From positions 1 through 38,441 of the forward strand of contig CAIRBT010000167.1 in assembly GCA_903876875.1 (NCBI GenBank): a DNA stretch of 38,441 nucleotides, written 5' to 3'. Position 1 is the stretch's first letter. Each line of letters opens with the position of its first letter. The notes under the pieces were generated by a model, which was given only the letters and a program-made list of their open reading frames with translations, searched no databases and was not told the DNA's origin. The position numbers and the translations under genes were made by a program. The DNA is from an uncultured Geobacteraceae bacterium (GTDB lineage Bacteria > Desulfobacterota > Desulfuromonadia > Geobacterales > Pseudopelobacteraceae). Shown here in pieces: positions 15,345 to 22,651 of the stretch.

Positions 15345-16211
15345 ATGACTCCGGAATATGCGAAAAAAGTGACCCTGACCGGCATTCATCAGGAGCGAAA
15401 GGTCTACCGGGACAAACCGGAGCAGCTCGACCCGATCTGGACCCGCCTGCGGCAGGATGTGTTTGTCAATGCCAAAGCCGAACCAATATTGGCCGGCTAT
15501 CTGCACGACACGGTCTTGAAGCATGCCACACTGGAAGGTTCAATCTCCTACTTTCTGGCCGGCAAGCTTGCCTCCCCCTACCTGACGACCACGTCACTGC
15601 GGGACATATTCTATGAGGCACTGACCGCTTCGCCCGATATCCGCGAAGCGGTCCGCCGGGACCTCTCCGCGGTGGTAGAACGGGACCCGGCCGCCCGGAG
15701 TCTTGCCCTCCCCTATCTGAACTTCAAGGGGTTTCAGGCACTCCAGTCATACCGGGTGGCCCACTGGCTCTGGGGACAGGACCGGCATGCCCTGGCGTTC
15801 TACCTGCAAAGCCGCATATCCGAAGCGTTTGATGTGGACATTCACCCGGCTGCCCGTATCGGCAAAGGGATTTTGATAGATCATGGCACCAGTGTGGTCA
15901 TTGGTGAAACAGCGGTAATCGGCAACGACGTCTCCATGCTCCATGAAGTTACCCTGGGGGGCACCGGTAAGGAGTCGGGCGACCGTCATCCAAAAGTCGG
16001 CAATGGAGTGCTGATCGGTGCCGGAGCCAAAATACTTGGCAACATAAAAATCGGTGATGGCTCCAAAATAGCCGCCGGCAGTATCGTACTCAACGAAGTC
16101 CCCCCCCACTCCACCGTTGCCGGTATTCCGGCCAAAGTGGTGGGGAAACCAAAATCCACCGAACCGGGCAAACATATGGATCATTACGTGGAGTTTGACT
16201 TCTGCATTTAA
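15345..16211 (+). CDS. cysE: Serine O-acetyltransferase
   Basis: A 288-residue left-handed β-helix acetyltransferase (CysE/SrpH type). Residues 30-140 are the helical N-terminal domain. DIHPAARIGKGILIDHGTSV (165-184) contains the catalytic Asp/His residues, and hexapeptide turns run to ~268. The C-terminal tail MDHYVEFDFCI resembles the cysteine-feedback tail of CysE. It makes O-acetyl-L-serine, the cysteine precursor, from serine and acetyl-CoA. AGAGGAGGAG precedes ATG 15345, and the gene begins 14 bases after the desulfurase. Serine acetyltransferase beside a Family 2 encapsulin is also seen in cyanobacterial srp clusters. No cysteine synthase gene is in the window. Confidence 0.92.
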   Translation: MTPEYAKKVTLTGIHQERKVYRDKPEQLDPIWTRLRQDVFVNAKAEPILAGYLHDTVLKHATLEGSISYFLAGKLASPYLTTTSLRDIFYEALTASPDIREAVRRDLSAVVERDPAARSLALPYLNFKGFQALQSYRVAHWLWGQDRHALAFYLQSRISEAFDVDIHPAARIGKGILIDHGTSVVIGETAVIGNDVSMLHEVTLGGTGKESGDRHPKVGNGVLIGAGAKILGNIKIGDGSKIAAGSIVLNEVPPHSTVAGIPAKVVGKPKSTEPGKHMDHYVEFDFCI

Positions 16212-16217
16212 TTATCT

Positions 16218-16275
16218 ACTAAAAATAGAGATATAAAACTTTACCCTTGACAGCGAAGTGCTGAACTGGTATTCC
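16218..16275 (+). promoter_or_regulatory. Sulfur-box promoter of the metY-hcy operon
   Basis: Box at 16218-16238, preceded by TATCT so that TATCT-N11-AGATA arms are palindromic. TTGACA lies at 16247-16252, then a 17-base spacer ending in TGG and -10 TATTCC (16270-16275). The spacing equals that at 11183 and 19002. A second motif, ATTTTAGTCAAGATTAT (~16289-16305), lies over the 5' end of the message. Confidence 0.7.
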
Positions 16276-16314
16276 TCTTTTTAGATAATTTTAGTCAAGA
16301 TTATAAGAGGGAAT

Positions 16315-17559
16315 ATGGAAAAGTCACTTCGCTTCGATTCGCTGCTGGTACATGGCGGCCTGGAATCCGGGCCGTCCGGTGCAACGTCGGTGCCCATCGT
16401 ACAATCCAGCTCGTTCGCCTACCCGACCGCCGAAGGGCTGGAAGACGTATTCCGCGGTCGGGCGGTCGGTTCGGTGTATACCCGCATCGGCAACCCGACA
16501 AGTGAAGCTCTGGAACGTCGTCTTGCCCTTCTGGAAGGGGGTGGCACCGCCATCGTCACCGCCTCGGGCATGGCAGCTATTACCACCGCCGTGATGACGA
16601 TCCTCCGGGCCGGTGATGAAATCCTCTCATCGTCGTCACTATTCGGCGGCACCTTTTCCCTGTTCCGCGACACACTTTCCCAGTATGGCATAACCGCCAC
16701 ATTTGTCGATCCCCTCGACCTGGAAGGGGTGAGGAGTGCCGTTAATGAGCGAACCCGTCTGCTGTTCGTTGAGACCATCGGCAACCCCAAACTTGACGTG
16801 CCCGACATCCCGGAACTGGCCCGTATCGCCCATGAAGTCGGCATTCCGCTCATGGTGGACACCACCGTCTCCACCCCCTATCTGGCCAGTGGTGCCGCGC
16901 TTGGGGCGGATATACTTGCCTATTCCACCAGCAAGTACATCAATGGCACCGGCACGACCATCGGCGGCGTCATTATCGACCGGGGAGTCTTTAACTGGAA
17001 CAGCCCAAGGTTTCCCCACTTTGAAATGTTTCATAAAAAATACCGTCAATTCGCCTTTACCGCCCGAGTGAGAAAGCTTGTCCATAAGGATCTGGGGGCC
17101 TGCCCTTCACCATTTAACTCGTACCTGCTAACCGAGGGTATCCAGACCCTGGCCCTGAGAATGGACCGCCACTGCTCCAGTGCCCTGACACTGGCACGCT
17201 TTCTTGCGAGTCACCCCAAAGTTGCCTGGGTACGCTATCCGGGACTGGAAGATTCTCCCCAGCATGCCGTTGCCCGAAAATTATACGGCGGTCGTTTCGG
17301 CGGACTGCTGACCTTCGGTACCGGTGACAAGCCGTCGTCCTTCAAAGTTATCAACGGACTCACCCTGGCCAAAAACCTCGCCAACATCGGCGATGCCAAA
17401 ACCCTGGTGATCCACCCGGCCAGTACCATTTGTGCCGATTACAAGAGTGAAGAAAAAAAGCTGATGGGGGTCACGGAGGATACCATTCGTGTTTCCGTCG
17501 GCATAGAAGATGTTTCAGACATTATAGAAGATTTCAAACAGGCACTTGACGCCATCTGA
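16315..17559 (+). CDS. metY: O-acetylhomoserine sulfhydrylase (MetY-type, Cys/Met metabolism PLP enzyme)
   Basis: A 414-residue γ-family PLP enzyme. SVYTRIGNPT (residues 53-62) supplies the phosphate-contacting Tyr and Arg, and Lys207 in AYSTSKYINGTG binds PLP. The neighbours decide between cystathionine γ-synthase and O-acetylhomoserine sulfhydrylase: the next three genes match the HcyS/HcyF/HcyD set, which in Wolinella succinogenes supplies sulfur to MetY as a protein thiocarboxylate. The predicted reaction is O-acetylhomoserine plus HcyS-thiocarboxylate (or sulfide) to homocysteine. The start at 16315 has AGAGGGAA just upstream. MetZ or MetB activity cannot be excluded from sequence alone. 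Confidence 0.85.
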   Translation: MEKSLRFDSLLVHGGLESGPSGATSVPIVQSSSFAYPTAEGLEDVFRGRAVGSVYTRIGNPTSEALERRLALLEGGGTAIVTASGMAAITTAVMTILRAGDEILSSSSLFGGTFSLFRDTLSQYGITATFVDPLDLEGVRSAVNERTRLLFVETIGNPKLDVPDIPELARIAHEVGIPLMVDTTVSTPYLASGAALGADILAYSTSKYINGTGTTIGGVIIDRGVFNWNSPRFPHFEMFHKKYRQFAFTARVRKLVHKDLGACPSPFNSYLLTEGIQTLALRMDRHCSSALTLARFLASHPKVAWVRYPGLEDSPQHAVARKLYGGRFGGLLTFGTGDKPSSFKVINGLTLAKNLANIGDAKTLVIHPASTICADYKSEEKKLMGVTEDTIRVSVGIEDVSDIIEDFKQALDAI

Positions 17560-17573
17560 GAGGGAGACCAGTC

Positions 17574-17786
17574 ATGAATATTACCGTTAATGGAAAAGCC
17601 ACCACCCTGCCGGAAAATCCGTCTCGCACCATCGACTCCCTCCTTGAAGAGCTGGACGTTTCCCAACGACTCTACGTCACAGTAGAATTCAATGGCGATG
17701 TTCTTGATCGTGATGCCTTCACCGGCACACCGGTCAAAGAGGGGGATGTGATCGAATTCCTCTACTTCATGGGGGGAGGACACTAA
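17574..17786 (+). CDS. hcyS: ThiS/HcyS-like sulfur carrier with blocked C-terminus
   Basis: A 70-residue β-grasp protein of the ThiS/MoaD type (MNITVNGKATTLPE…VKEGDVIEFLYFMGGGH). A usable carrier must end in Gly-Gly; this one ends in Gly-Gly-Gly-His, so at least one residue must be removed before activation. That matches Wolinella HcyS, which carries a C-terminal extra residue removed by the JAMM protease HcyD, and an hcyD-like gene is two genes downstream. It is therefore more likely a homocysteine-pathway carrier than thiamine ThiS. The Gly codons at the end (17771-17780) also form the ribosome-binding site of the next gene. Confidence 0.85.
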   Translation: MNITVNGKATTLPENPSRTIDSLLEELDVSQRLYVTVEFNGDVLDRDAFTGTPVKEGDVIEFLYFMGGGH

Positions 17787-17787
17787 T

Positions 17788-18600
17788 ATGCTGACCGATG
17801 AACAGATTGAACGATATTCGCGCCATATCATCCTGAAAGAGGTTGGCGGCAAAGGGCAGCAAAAACTTTTTGACGGACGGGTACTGATTATCGGTGCCGG
17901 TGGTCTGGGTGCCCCCATCGCCCTCTATCTGGCAGCCGCCGGAGTCGGCACCATCGGCATTGCCGATGCGGACGATGTTGATCTTTCCAACCTGCAACGC
18001 CAGGTGATCCATTTCACCCCCGATGTGGGGAAACCAAAGGTCGAGTCGGCACGGGAAAAGATGCAGGCCATCAACCCGGATGTGAAGGTCATCACCTACA
18101 AGGAATGGATCTCGGCGGCCAACATCAGCCGGATCATTGCCGATTATGACTTTATCATTGACGGCACCGACAATTTTGCCGCCAAGTTTCTCATTAACGA
18201 CGCCTGTGTACTGGCAGGTAAGCCCTACTCCCATGGCGGCATCCTCCAGTTCGACGGCCAGACCATTACGGTCAAGCCGAAGGAATCGGCCTGCTATCGC
18301 TGCATTTTTCCCGAACCGCCCCCCAAGGACGCCATCCCCAGCTGCTCCCAGGCCGGTGTTATCGGCGTACTCCCCGGCATAATCGGCACCCTCCAGGCCA
18401 CCGAAGCGATCAAATATCTGCTTGGGATCGGTGACCCGCTCACCAACCGCTTGCTGACCTACAGTGCCCTCCGGATGAAATTCCGGGAGATACCGCTTAA
18501 ACGCAACCATTCCTGCCCGGTCTGCGGTGACAACCCGACCATTACCGAGGTGGTCGATGAGCTTGACGCGCTGACGGTCTGCGACCTGAAGGGACCATGA
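17788..18600 (+). CDS. hcyF: ThiF/MoeB/HcyF-like E1 adenylyltransferase
   Basis: A 270-residue E1-like enzyme. The nucleotide-binding loop GAGGLG is at 36-41, the RQ arginine finger at ~71-72, GTDN at 126-129, two zinc-binding pairs C169/C172 and C243/C246, and a candidate catalytic Cys186 in PSCSQAGVIG. It lacks the C-terminal rhodanese domain of MoeZ-type proteins. It would adenylate the exposed C-terminal Gly of the HcyS carrier so that sulfide or a persulfide can form the thiocarboxylate. ATG 17788 lies one base after the hcyS stop and 7 bases from GGGGGGAGGA, so translation is tightly coupled. Confidence 0.9.
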   Translation: MLTDEQIERYSRHIILKEVGGKGQQKLFDGRVLIIGAGGLGAPIALYLAAAGVGTIGIADADDVDLSNLQRQVIHFTPDVGKPKVESAREKMQAINPDVKVITYKEWISAANISRIIADYDFIIDGTDNFAAKFLINDACVLAGKPYSHGGILQFDGQTITVKPKESACYRCIFPEPPPKDAIPSCSQAGVIGVLPGIIGTLQATEAIKYLLGIGDPLTNRLLTYSALRMKFREIPLKRNHSCPVCGDNPTITEVVDELDALTVCDLKGP

Positions 18601-18601
18601 T

Positions 18602-19003
18602 ATGATACGCATCCCCCAGACCATTCTTGATGCCATGGTGGCTCACGCGAGGGAAGGTTTTCCGCTGGAGGTCTGCGGCATTCTCGGCGGTACGCCTGAT
18701 ACAGTCAGCGAATTTTTCCCCATGACCAATACCGATGCCAGCAATGAACATTTCATGATGGAACCCCGGGAGCAGTTTACCGTCATTAAACAGCTCCGGA
18801 GCAAGGGACTCGCAATGGTGGCGATCTACCACTCCCACCCGGAAACCCCGGCACGGCCATCTGAAGAGGATATCAGACTCGCCCTGACCCCCGACGTCTC
18901 GTACCTGATTATTTCTCTGGCCGATGCCGCCGCCCCGGTGGTAAAGTCCTTCAAAATCAGTGCGGGGGTTGTTGAACACGAACCGATAGAAGCATTAGTA
19001 TAG
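18602..19003 (+). CDS. hcyD: JAMM/Mov34 metalloprotease (HcyD-like)
   Basis: A 133-residue JAMM domain with all expected residues: Glu23 (PLEVCG), His77 and His79 (YHSHPE), Ser87 and Asp90 in the H-x-H-x7-S-x2-D pattern. The zinc-dependent isopeptidase/protease should trim the residue(s) after the Gly-Gly of the sulfur carrier encoded two genes upstream. The ATG at 18602 follows the hcyF stop by one base. The end of the gene overlaps the first bases of the sulfur box of the next promoter (19002). Confidence 0.9.
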   Translation: MIRIPQTILDAMVAHAREGFPLEVCGILGGTPDTVSEFFPMTNTDASNEHFMMEPREQFTVIKQLRSKGLAMVAIYHSHPETPARPSEEDIRLALTPDVSYLIISLADAAAPVVKSFKISAGVVEHEPIEALV

Positions 19004-19059
19004 TAAACCTATAGATATATATTTTTTAACTGGACAACGTAACTTTTTTCTGATAGAAG
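19002..19059 (+). promoter_or_regulatory. Sulfur-box promoter of the sulfite reductase gene
   Basis: Box 19002-19022 (TATAG-TAAAC-CTATA palindrome, core CTATAGATAT), then TGGACA (19031-19036), a 17-base spacer ending in TGA and TAGAAG (19054-19059). Box, -35 and -10 have the same offsets as at 11183 and 16218. A TATAAT at 19060-19065 is too far from this -35 but could act on its own. Confidence 0.65.
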
Positions 19060-19088
19060 TATAATTATTCTCACGATGGAGTTAATTA

Positions 19089-20033
19089 ATGGCCGAAGAA
19101 AAACAGACAAAACTTGACCTGAACAACCTGAAAGCGGGTGGCTTCATCAAAGAGCGTGGCAAAGATCTTTTCACCGTGCGCCTCCGTGTTCCGGGGGGCA
19201 GAATGAGCGTACCCCGCCTGAAGAAAATTGCCGAGGTTGCCGAGAAGTTCGGTGGCGAGTTTGTCCATCTGTCGGTACGTCAGTCCATCGAGCTGATTAA
19301 TATCAACTATAAAGATTTCGATGCCGTCGTTGAAGAGTTGGGAGAAAAGAGCCAGAAGGTCGCTTCGTGCGGAGCCAGGGTCAGGGTTCCTGTCGCCTGC
19401 GGCGGCTGCGAATATAACCCCAATGGCCTGGTCGATACCCAGAAGTCGGCCCTTGAGGTTGACGAAAAGCTCTTCGGCACCCCGACCGGTCACCATAAAT
19501 TCAAAGTAGCCTTTGCCGGATGCCCCTTTGACTGTCCCAAGTCAGCCACCAACGACATCGGCTTTCAGGGTGCCATTTATCCGCAACTTGACAAAAGTGT
19601 CTGTATCAGTTGTGGTCTCTGCACCAAGAACTGCGTTCCCAAAGCACTTTCCACCGGAGAAGACAACAAACCGGTTTTTTCCAATGATCCCTGTATCTGG
19701 TGCGGCGATTGCGTCAAGGTCTGCCCCACCGGTGCCTGGAGTGAACAGCGTCGTGGCTACACAGTACGTATCGGCGGCAAATGGGGACGCAGCCCGCTGG
19801 TTGGCACCCTCTTCGCAACCTTTCTCCCCGAAGATCAGGTGGCAGCGTTTATCGCCTCGGTGCTGGAGTGGTACAAAGAGAAAGCCGAAGGACTGGGGCG
19901 CATCAGACTGGGAGACACCATCATCAAGGAAGGGGCCGATGCATTATTGAACCACCTGCGGGTGCAGTTTCCCGACTACATCGTGTCACAGACCATCGCA
20001 CCACAGATTATTGATACACAGATTGGTAAATAA
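19089..20033 (+). CDS. Small siroheme sulfite reductase with two [4Fe-4S] ferredoxin motifs
   Basis: A 314-residue single-subunit nitrite/sulfite-reductase-like protein. The N-terminal half-domain (LFTVRLRVPGG…SVRQSIELI) is followed by the siroheme/FeS region with Cys94, Cys104, Cys107 and C145-x3-C149 (GCPFDCPKS). A ferredoxin domain follows with C172-x2-C175-x2-C178-x3-C182 and C202-x2-C205-x2-C208-x3-C212. It should reduce sulfite to sulfide with ferredoxin-like electron supply. The usual C-x5-C cluster ligand pair is not exact: after Cys104 the +6 position is Asn110 while Cys107 is extra. In Wolinella a sulfite reductase belongs to the HcyS pathway, consistent with its place after hcyD. 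It has its own promoter. Confidence 0.85.
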   Translation: MAEEKQTKLDLNNLKAGGFIKERGKDLFTVRLRVPGGRMSVPRLKKIAEVAEKFGGEFVHLSVRQSIELININYKDFDAVVEELGEKSQKVASCGARVRVPVACGGCEYNPNGLVDTQKSALEVDEKLFGTPTGHHKFKVAFAGCPFDCPKSATNDIGFQGAIYPQLDKSVCISCGLCTKNCVPKALSTGEDNKPVFSNDPCIWCGDCVKVCPTGAWSEQRRGYTVRIGGKWGRSPLVGTLFATFLPEDQVAAFIASVLEWYKEKAEGLGRIRLGDTIIKEGADALLNHLRVQFPDYIVSQTIAPQIIDTQIGK

Positions 20034-20040
20034 TTTCATG

Positions 20041-20124
20041 AGAGACGCAAAATGTTGCGTCTCTACAATTGACCGATGGATGATCGATGGTTCAACGTAG
20101 AGACGCAAAATGTTGCGTCTCTAC
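20041..20124. repeat. Two copies of an AGAGACGCAA/TTGCGTCTCT palindrome
   Basis: Copy 1 is AGAGACGCAA (20041-20050) with TTGCGTCTCT (20055-20064). Copy 2 is GTAGAGACGCAA (20097-20108) with TTGCGTCTCTAC (20113-20124). Both have the same AATG loop and lie in direct orientation 56 bases apart, between the sulfite reductase and the second tusA. This GTAGAGACGCAA-type palindrome is a dispersed repeat in many genomes. As hairpins they may limit read-through or protect the upstream message. Confidence 0.8.
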
Positions 20125-20158
20125 AAATCCACAAAATAAACAATGAGAGGAGAATTTC

Positions 20159-20386
20159 ATGCAGTTGATTGATCTGCGTGGCGTCAGTTGTCCCACGAAT
20201 TTTGTCAAAGCAAAGCTGGCACTGGAAGAGCTTGATAACGGTGCCACCGCCCGCATCCTGCTTGATGATGGGGAGCCGGTAAAAAATGTTCCCCGCAGCC
20301 TCAAGGCCGATGGTCATAAACTGCTGGCCTTGCAACAGTCCGACGAAGGACACTACGTTCTTGACATTGAAAAGCAGGATGAATAG
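20159..20386 (+). CDS. tusA: TusA-family sulfur carrier (second copy)
   Basis: A 75-residue TusA-like protein, equal in length to the copy at 11873 and close in sequence ([15 protein letters not shown] versus CPMTFVKAKLHLEQL). The active Cys is Cys11. GAGAGGAG precedes ATG 20159. It is separated from the sulfite reductase by two palindromic repeats but reads in the same direction, so it is probably the second gene of that unit. It may hand sulfur to or from the reductase, HcyS or MnmA. Having two close paralogues, one per operon, suggests separate partners. Confidence 0.88.
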   Translation: MQLIDLRGVSCPTNFVKAKLALEELDNGATARILLDDGEPVKNVPRSLKADGHKLLALQQSDEGHYVLDIEKQDE

Positions 20387-20410
20387 CATCTTTTTTCACA
20401 CAAATTATCT

Positions 20411-20431
20411 ACAAAATATATAGTTTTAAGG
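20411..20431 (+). promoter_or_regulatory. Sulfur-box-like element over the ribosome-binding site of the sulfate-binding protein gene
   Basis: ACAAAATATATAG followed by TTTTAAGG matches the box at 11183 in most positions and is preceded by ATTATCT as at 16211. It ends in the AAGGAG ribosome-binding site (20428-20433), leaving no room for a downstream -35. It could be a repressor site, or the box for a promoter read differently. Confidence 0.35.
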
Positions 20432-20439
20432 AGATTGTT

Positions 20440-21444
20440 ATGAAACTAAAAACCATTACCACCACCCTCGTTGCCGCTGCACTGGCTTTATCTACAACTT
20501 CTGCGGCATTTGCCAAGGATATAACTCTGCTGAACGTTTCTTACGACCCGACACGGGAACTCTATACCGATATCAACAGCTCCTTCGCAAAAATATGGCA
20601 GCAGCAAACCGGTGACAAGGTTACCATCAAACAGTCCCATGGCGGCTCCGGCAAACAGGCCCGTGGTGTGATTGACGGCCTGGAAGCCGACGTGGTCACC
20701 CTGGCCCTGGCCTATGACATTGACGCCATCGCCGAAAAGGGACTTATCAAAACCGACTGGCAAAAGCGATTGACCCACAATAGCTCCCCCTACACCTCAA
20801 CCATTGTATTTCTGGTCAGAAAAGGCAATCCGAAAAAAATCAAGAACTGGGATGACCTGATCAAACCGGGCGTTGCGGTCATTACCCCCAACCCGAAAAC
20901 CTCCGGAGGAGCACGCTGGAACTACCTGGCAGCCTGGGCCTATGCGCTCCATCAACCGGGCGGCAACGAGGCCAAAGCCAAAGAATTTGTCGGTAAACTG
21001 TTGAAAAACGTCCCGGTACTTGATTCCGGTGCCCGTGGCGCCACCAATACCTTCGTCCAGCGGGGTTTAGGTGACGTACTGCTCGCCTGGGAAAATGAAG
21101 CATTTCTGGCCATCAACGAACTGGGACCGGATAAATTCGAAGTGGTAACCCCCTCGGAAAGTATCCTGGCCGAACCGCCGGTAACCGTGGTTGACAAGGT
21201 GGCCGACAAACGGGGCACCCGCAAAGTGGCTGAAGCCTATCTGAACTATCTCTACACCGATGAGGCGCAGAAAATAGCCGCCAAGCACTACTACCGTCCG
21301 ATCAATACAAAAATACCGACCAAACTGGCAAAAGTGAAGCTATACACCATCGACAAGGTATTCGGCGGCTGGCAGAAAGCACAGAAGACCCATTTTTCAG
21401 ATGGCGGCACCTTTGACCAGATTTATACGCCCCAGAAGAGATAA
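20440..21444 (+). CDS. sbp: Periplasmic sulfate/thiosulfate-binding protein
   Basis: A 334-residue solute-binding protein with a Sec signal peptide (cleavage after AAFA, residue 25). It has the family hallmarks [45 protein letters not shown] and [25 protein letters not shown], which form the sulfate pocket. It would deliver sulfate or thiosulfate to a CysTWA-type ABC transporter, but no permease or ATPase gene is next to it. Its partner must be elsewhere or its role is different. AAGGAG precedes ATG 20440. mnmA starts 3 bases after its stop, so the two are co-transcribed. Confidence 0.93.
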   Translation: MKLKTITTTLVAAALALSTTSAAFAKDITLLNVSYDPTRELYTDINSSFAKIWQQQTGDKVTIKQSHGGSGKQARGVIDGLEADVVTLALAYDIDAIAEKGLIKTDWQKRLTHNSSPYTSTIVFLVRKGNPKKIKNWDDLIKPGVAVITPNPKTSGGARWNYLAAWAYALHQPGGNEAKAKEFVGKLLKNVPVLDSGARGATNTFVQRGLGDVLLAWENEAFLAINELGPDKFEVVTPSESILAEPPVTVVDKVADKRGTRKVAEAYLNYLYTDEAQKIAAKHYYRPINTKIPTKLAKVKLYTIDKVFGGWQKAQKTHFSDGGTFDQIYTPQKR

Positions 21445-21447
21445 TAC

Positions 21448-22518
21448 GTGAATAAACGAGTAGTTATAGCCATGAGCGGCGGCGTTGATTCTTCAGTCAG
21501 CGCCGCCCTGCTGAAAGAGCAGGGATACGAGGTGACCGGCGTATCCCTGCAACTGTATGATCCCATCGCCAAAGACGCCTCCTGCCGGTCAAAAACCTGC
21601 TGTTCTCTGGATGATGTGCTTGACGCCGGCAGGGTAGCCAAAAAAATCGGCATCCCCTTTGAAGTCATCGATATGCGTGCCGAATTCAAGCAGCTGGTCA
21701 TTGATTATTTTATTTCAGAATACGCCGCCGGGCGCACGCCAAACCCCTGTATCCGCTGTAATGAACGTATCAAGTTTGATCTGCTGCTCAAAAAAGCGGA
21801 GGAGCGTGGTGCCGGACTGCTGGCCACCGGCCATTATGTGCAGAGTTTCGAATCAGCACCGGGACAGTACCAGCTGAAAATGGGTACTGATCCAACAAAA
21901 GACCAGTCATATTTTCTCTTTACCCTCACCCAACAGCAGTTATCACAGATCATCTTTCCGGTTGGTGCCCTGACCAAAAGCCGCGTTCGCCAACTGGCCA
22001 CCTCTTTCGCCCTGCCGGTGGCCCAGAAGCACGAAAGCCAGGAAATCTGCTTTATTCCGGACAATGATTATGCCGGTTTTCTGGAGAGGAACGGGGTGCC
22101 ATCGCTGCCGGGGAATATTGTGCTCAGTGACGGGACCGTCGTCGGCACACACCAGGGAACCCATCGTTATACCATCGGTCAGCGGAAAGGGCTGGGGGTC
22201 GCCTGGGAGTACCCGCTCCATGTGCAGTCACTGGACATCATCCATAACCGGGTGGTGGTTGCCGCCGTTTCAGAACTGAGGTGCAGTAATCTGTGTGCCG
22301 ACAAGGCCACCTGGATCGAACCGCCAGCCGGGTCGGAATTCAGGGCGACATGCCGCATCCGCTATCGTCACACCCCTGCCCCCTGCACGGTTGTGATTCA
22401 TTCGGATCAGCAGTTTGAGGTCCATTTTGATGAGCCCCAAACATCGGTCACACCGGGGCAGGCCGCGGTGCTGTACCAGGGGGATCGGGTGCTGGGAGGG
22501 GGATGGATTAATTCCTGA
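21448..22518 (+). CDS. mnmA: tRNA-specific 2-thiouridylase MnmA
   Basis: A 356-residue enzyme starting with GTG at 21448, three bases after sbp, with AGAAGAG upstream. The PP-loop SGGVDS is at residues 10-15. The two catalytic cysteines are Cys101 (TPNPCIRCN) and Cys201 (SQEICFIPDN), and the C-terminal β-barrel ends in AVLYQGDRVLGGGWI. It activates U34 of tRNA Glu/Gln/Lys with ATP and inserts sulfur delivered by a desulfurase-TusA-type relay. Its place at the end of a sulfur-assimilation region next to tusA and sbp fits a demand for persulfide sulfur. Confidence 0.95.
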   Translation: MNKRVVIAMSGGVDSSVSAALLKEQGYEVTGVSLQLYDPIAKDASCRSKTCCSLDDVLDAGRVAKKIGIPFEVIDMRAEFKQLVIDYFISEYAAGRTPNPCIRCNERIKFDLLLKKAEERGAGLLATGHYVQSFESAPGQYQLKMGTDPTKDQSYFLFTLTQQQLSQIIFPVGALTKSRVRQLATSFALPVAQKHESQEICFIPDNDYAGFLERNGVPSLPGNIVLSDGTVVGTHQGTHRYTIGQRKGLGVAWEYPLHVQSLDIIHNRVVVAAVSELRCSNLCADKATWIEPPAGSEFRATCRIRYRHTPAPCTVVIHSDQQFEVHFDEPQTSVTPGQAAVLYQGDRVLGGGWINS

Positions 22519-22651
22519 CGATAGCTCTGTTTAACGTGCCAGATGTATTTGACCCTGCCGAGCTGATTGAACGGCTTACAACGCAGCTACCGGTGGGGAA
22601 ATAGCGGCAGCAGCAAAACGGACGAACGGTGCCATGACGACCGGGAACCGA

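Noticed and set aside
17574-17786. Thiamine-pathway ThiS
   Set aside because: The extra C-terminal residue after the glycines, the adjacent JAMM protease and MetY, and the absence of thiG or thiH favour the HcyS homocysteine role.
22515-22604. Plus-strand remnant reading NVPDVFDPAELIERL to a stop, directly after mnmA
   Set aside because: The amino-acid sequence looks protein-like, but there is no start, no upstream domain and no recognised family, so I do not list it as a gene.
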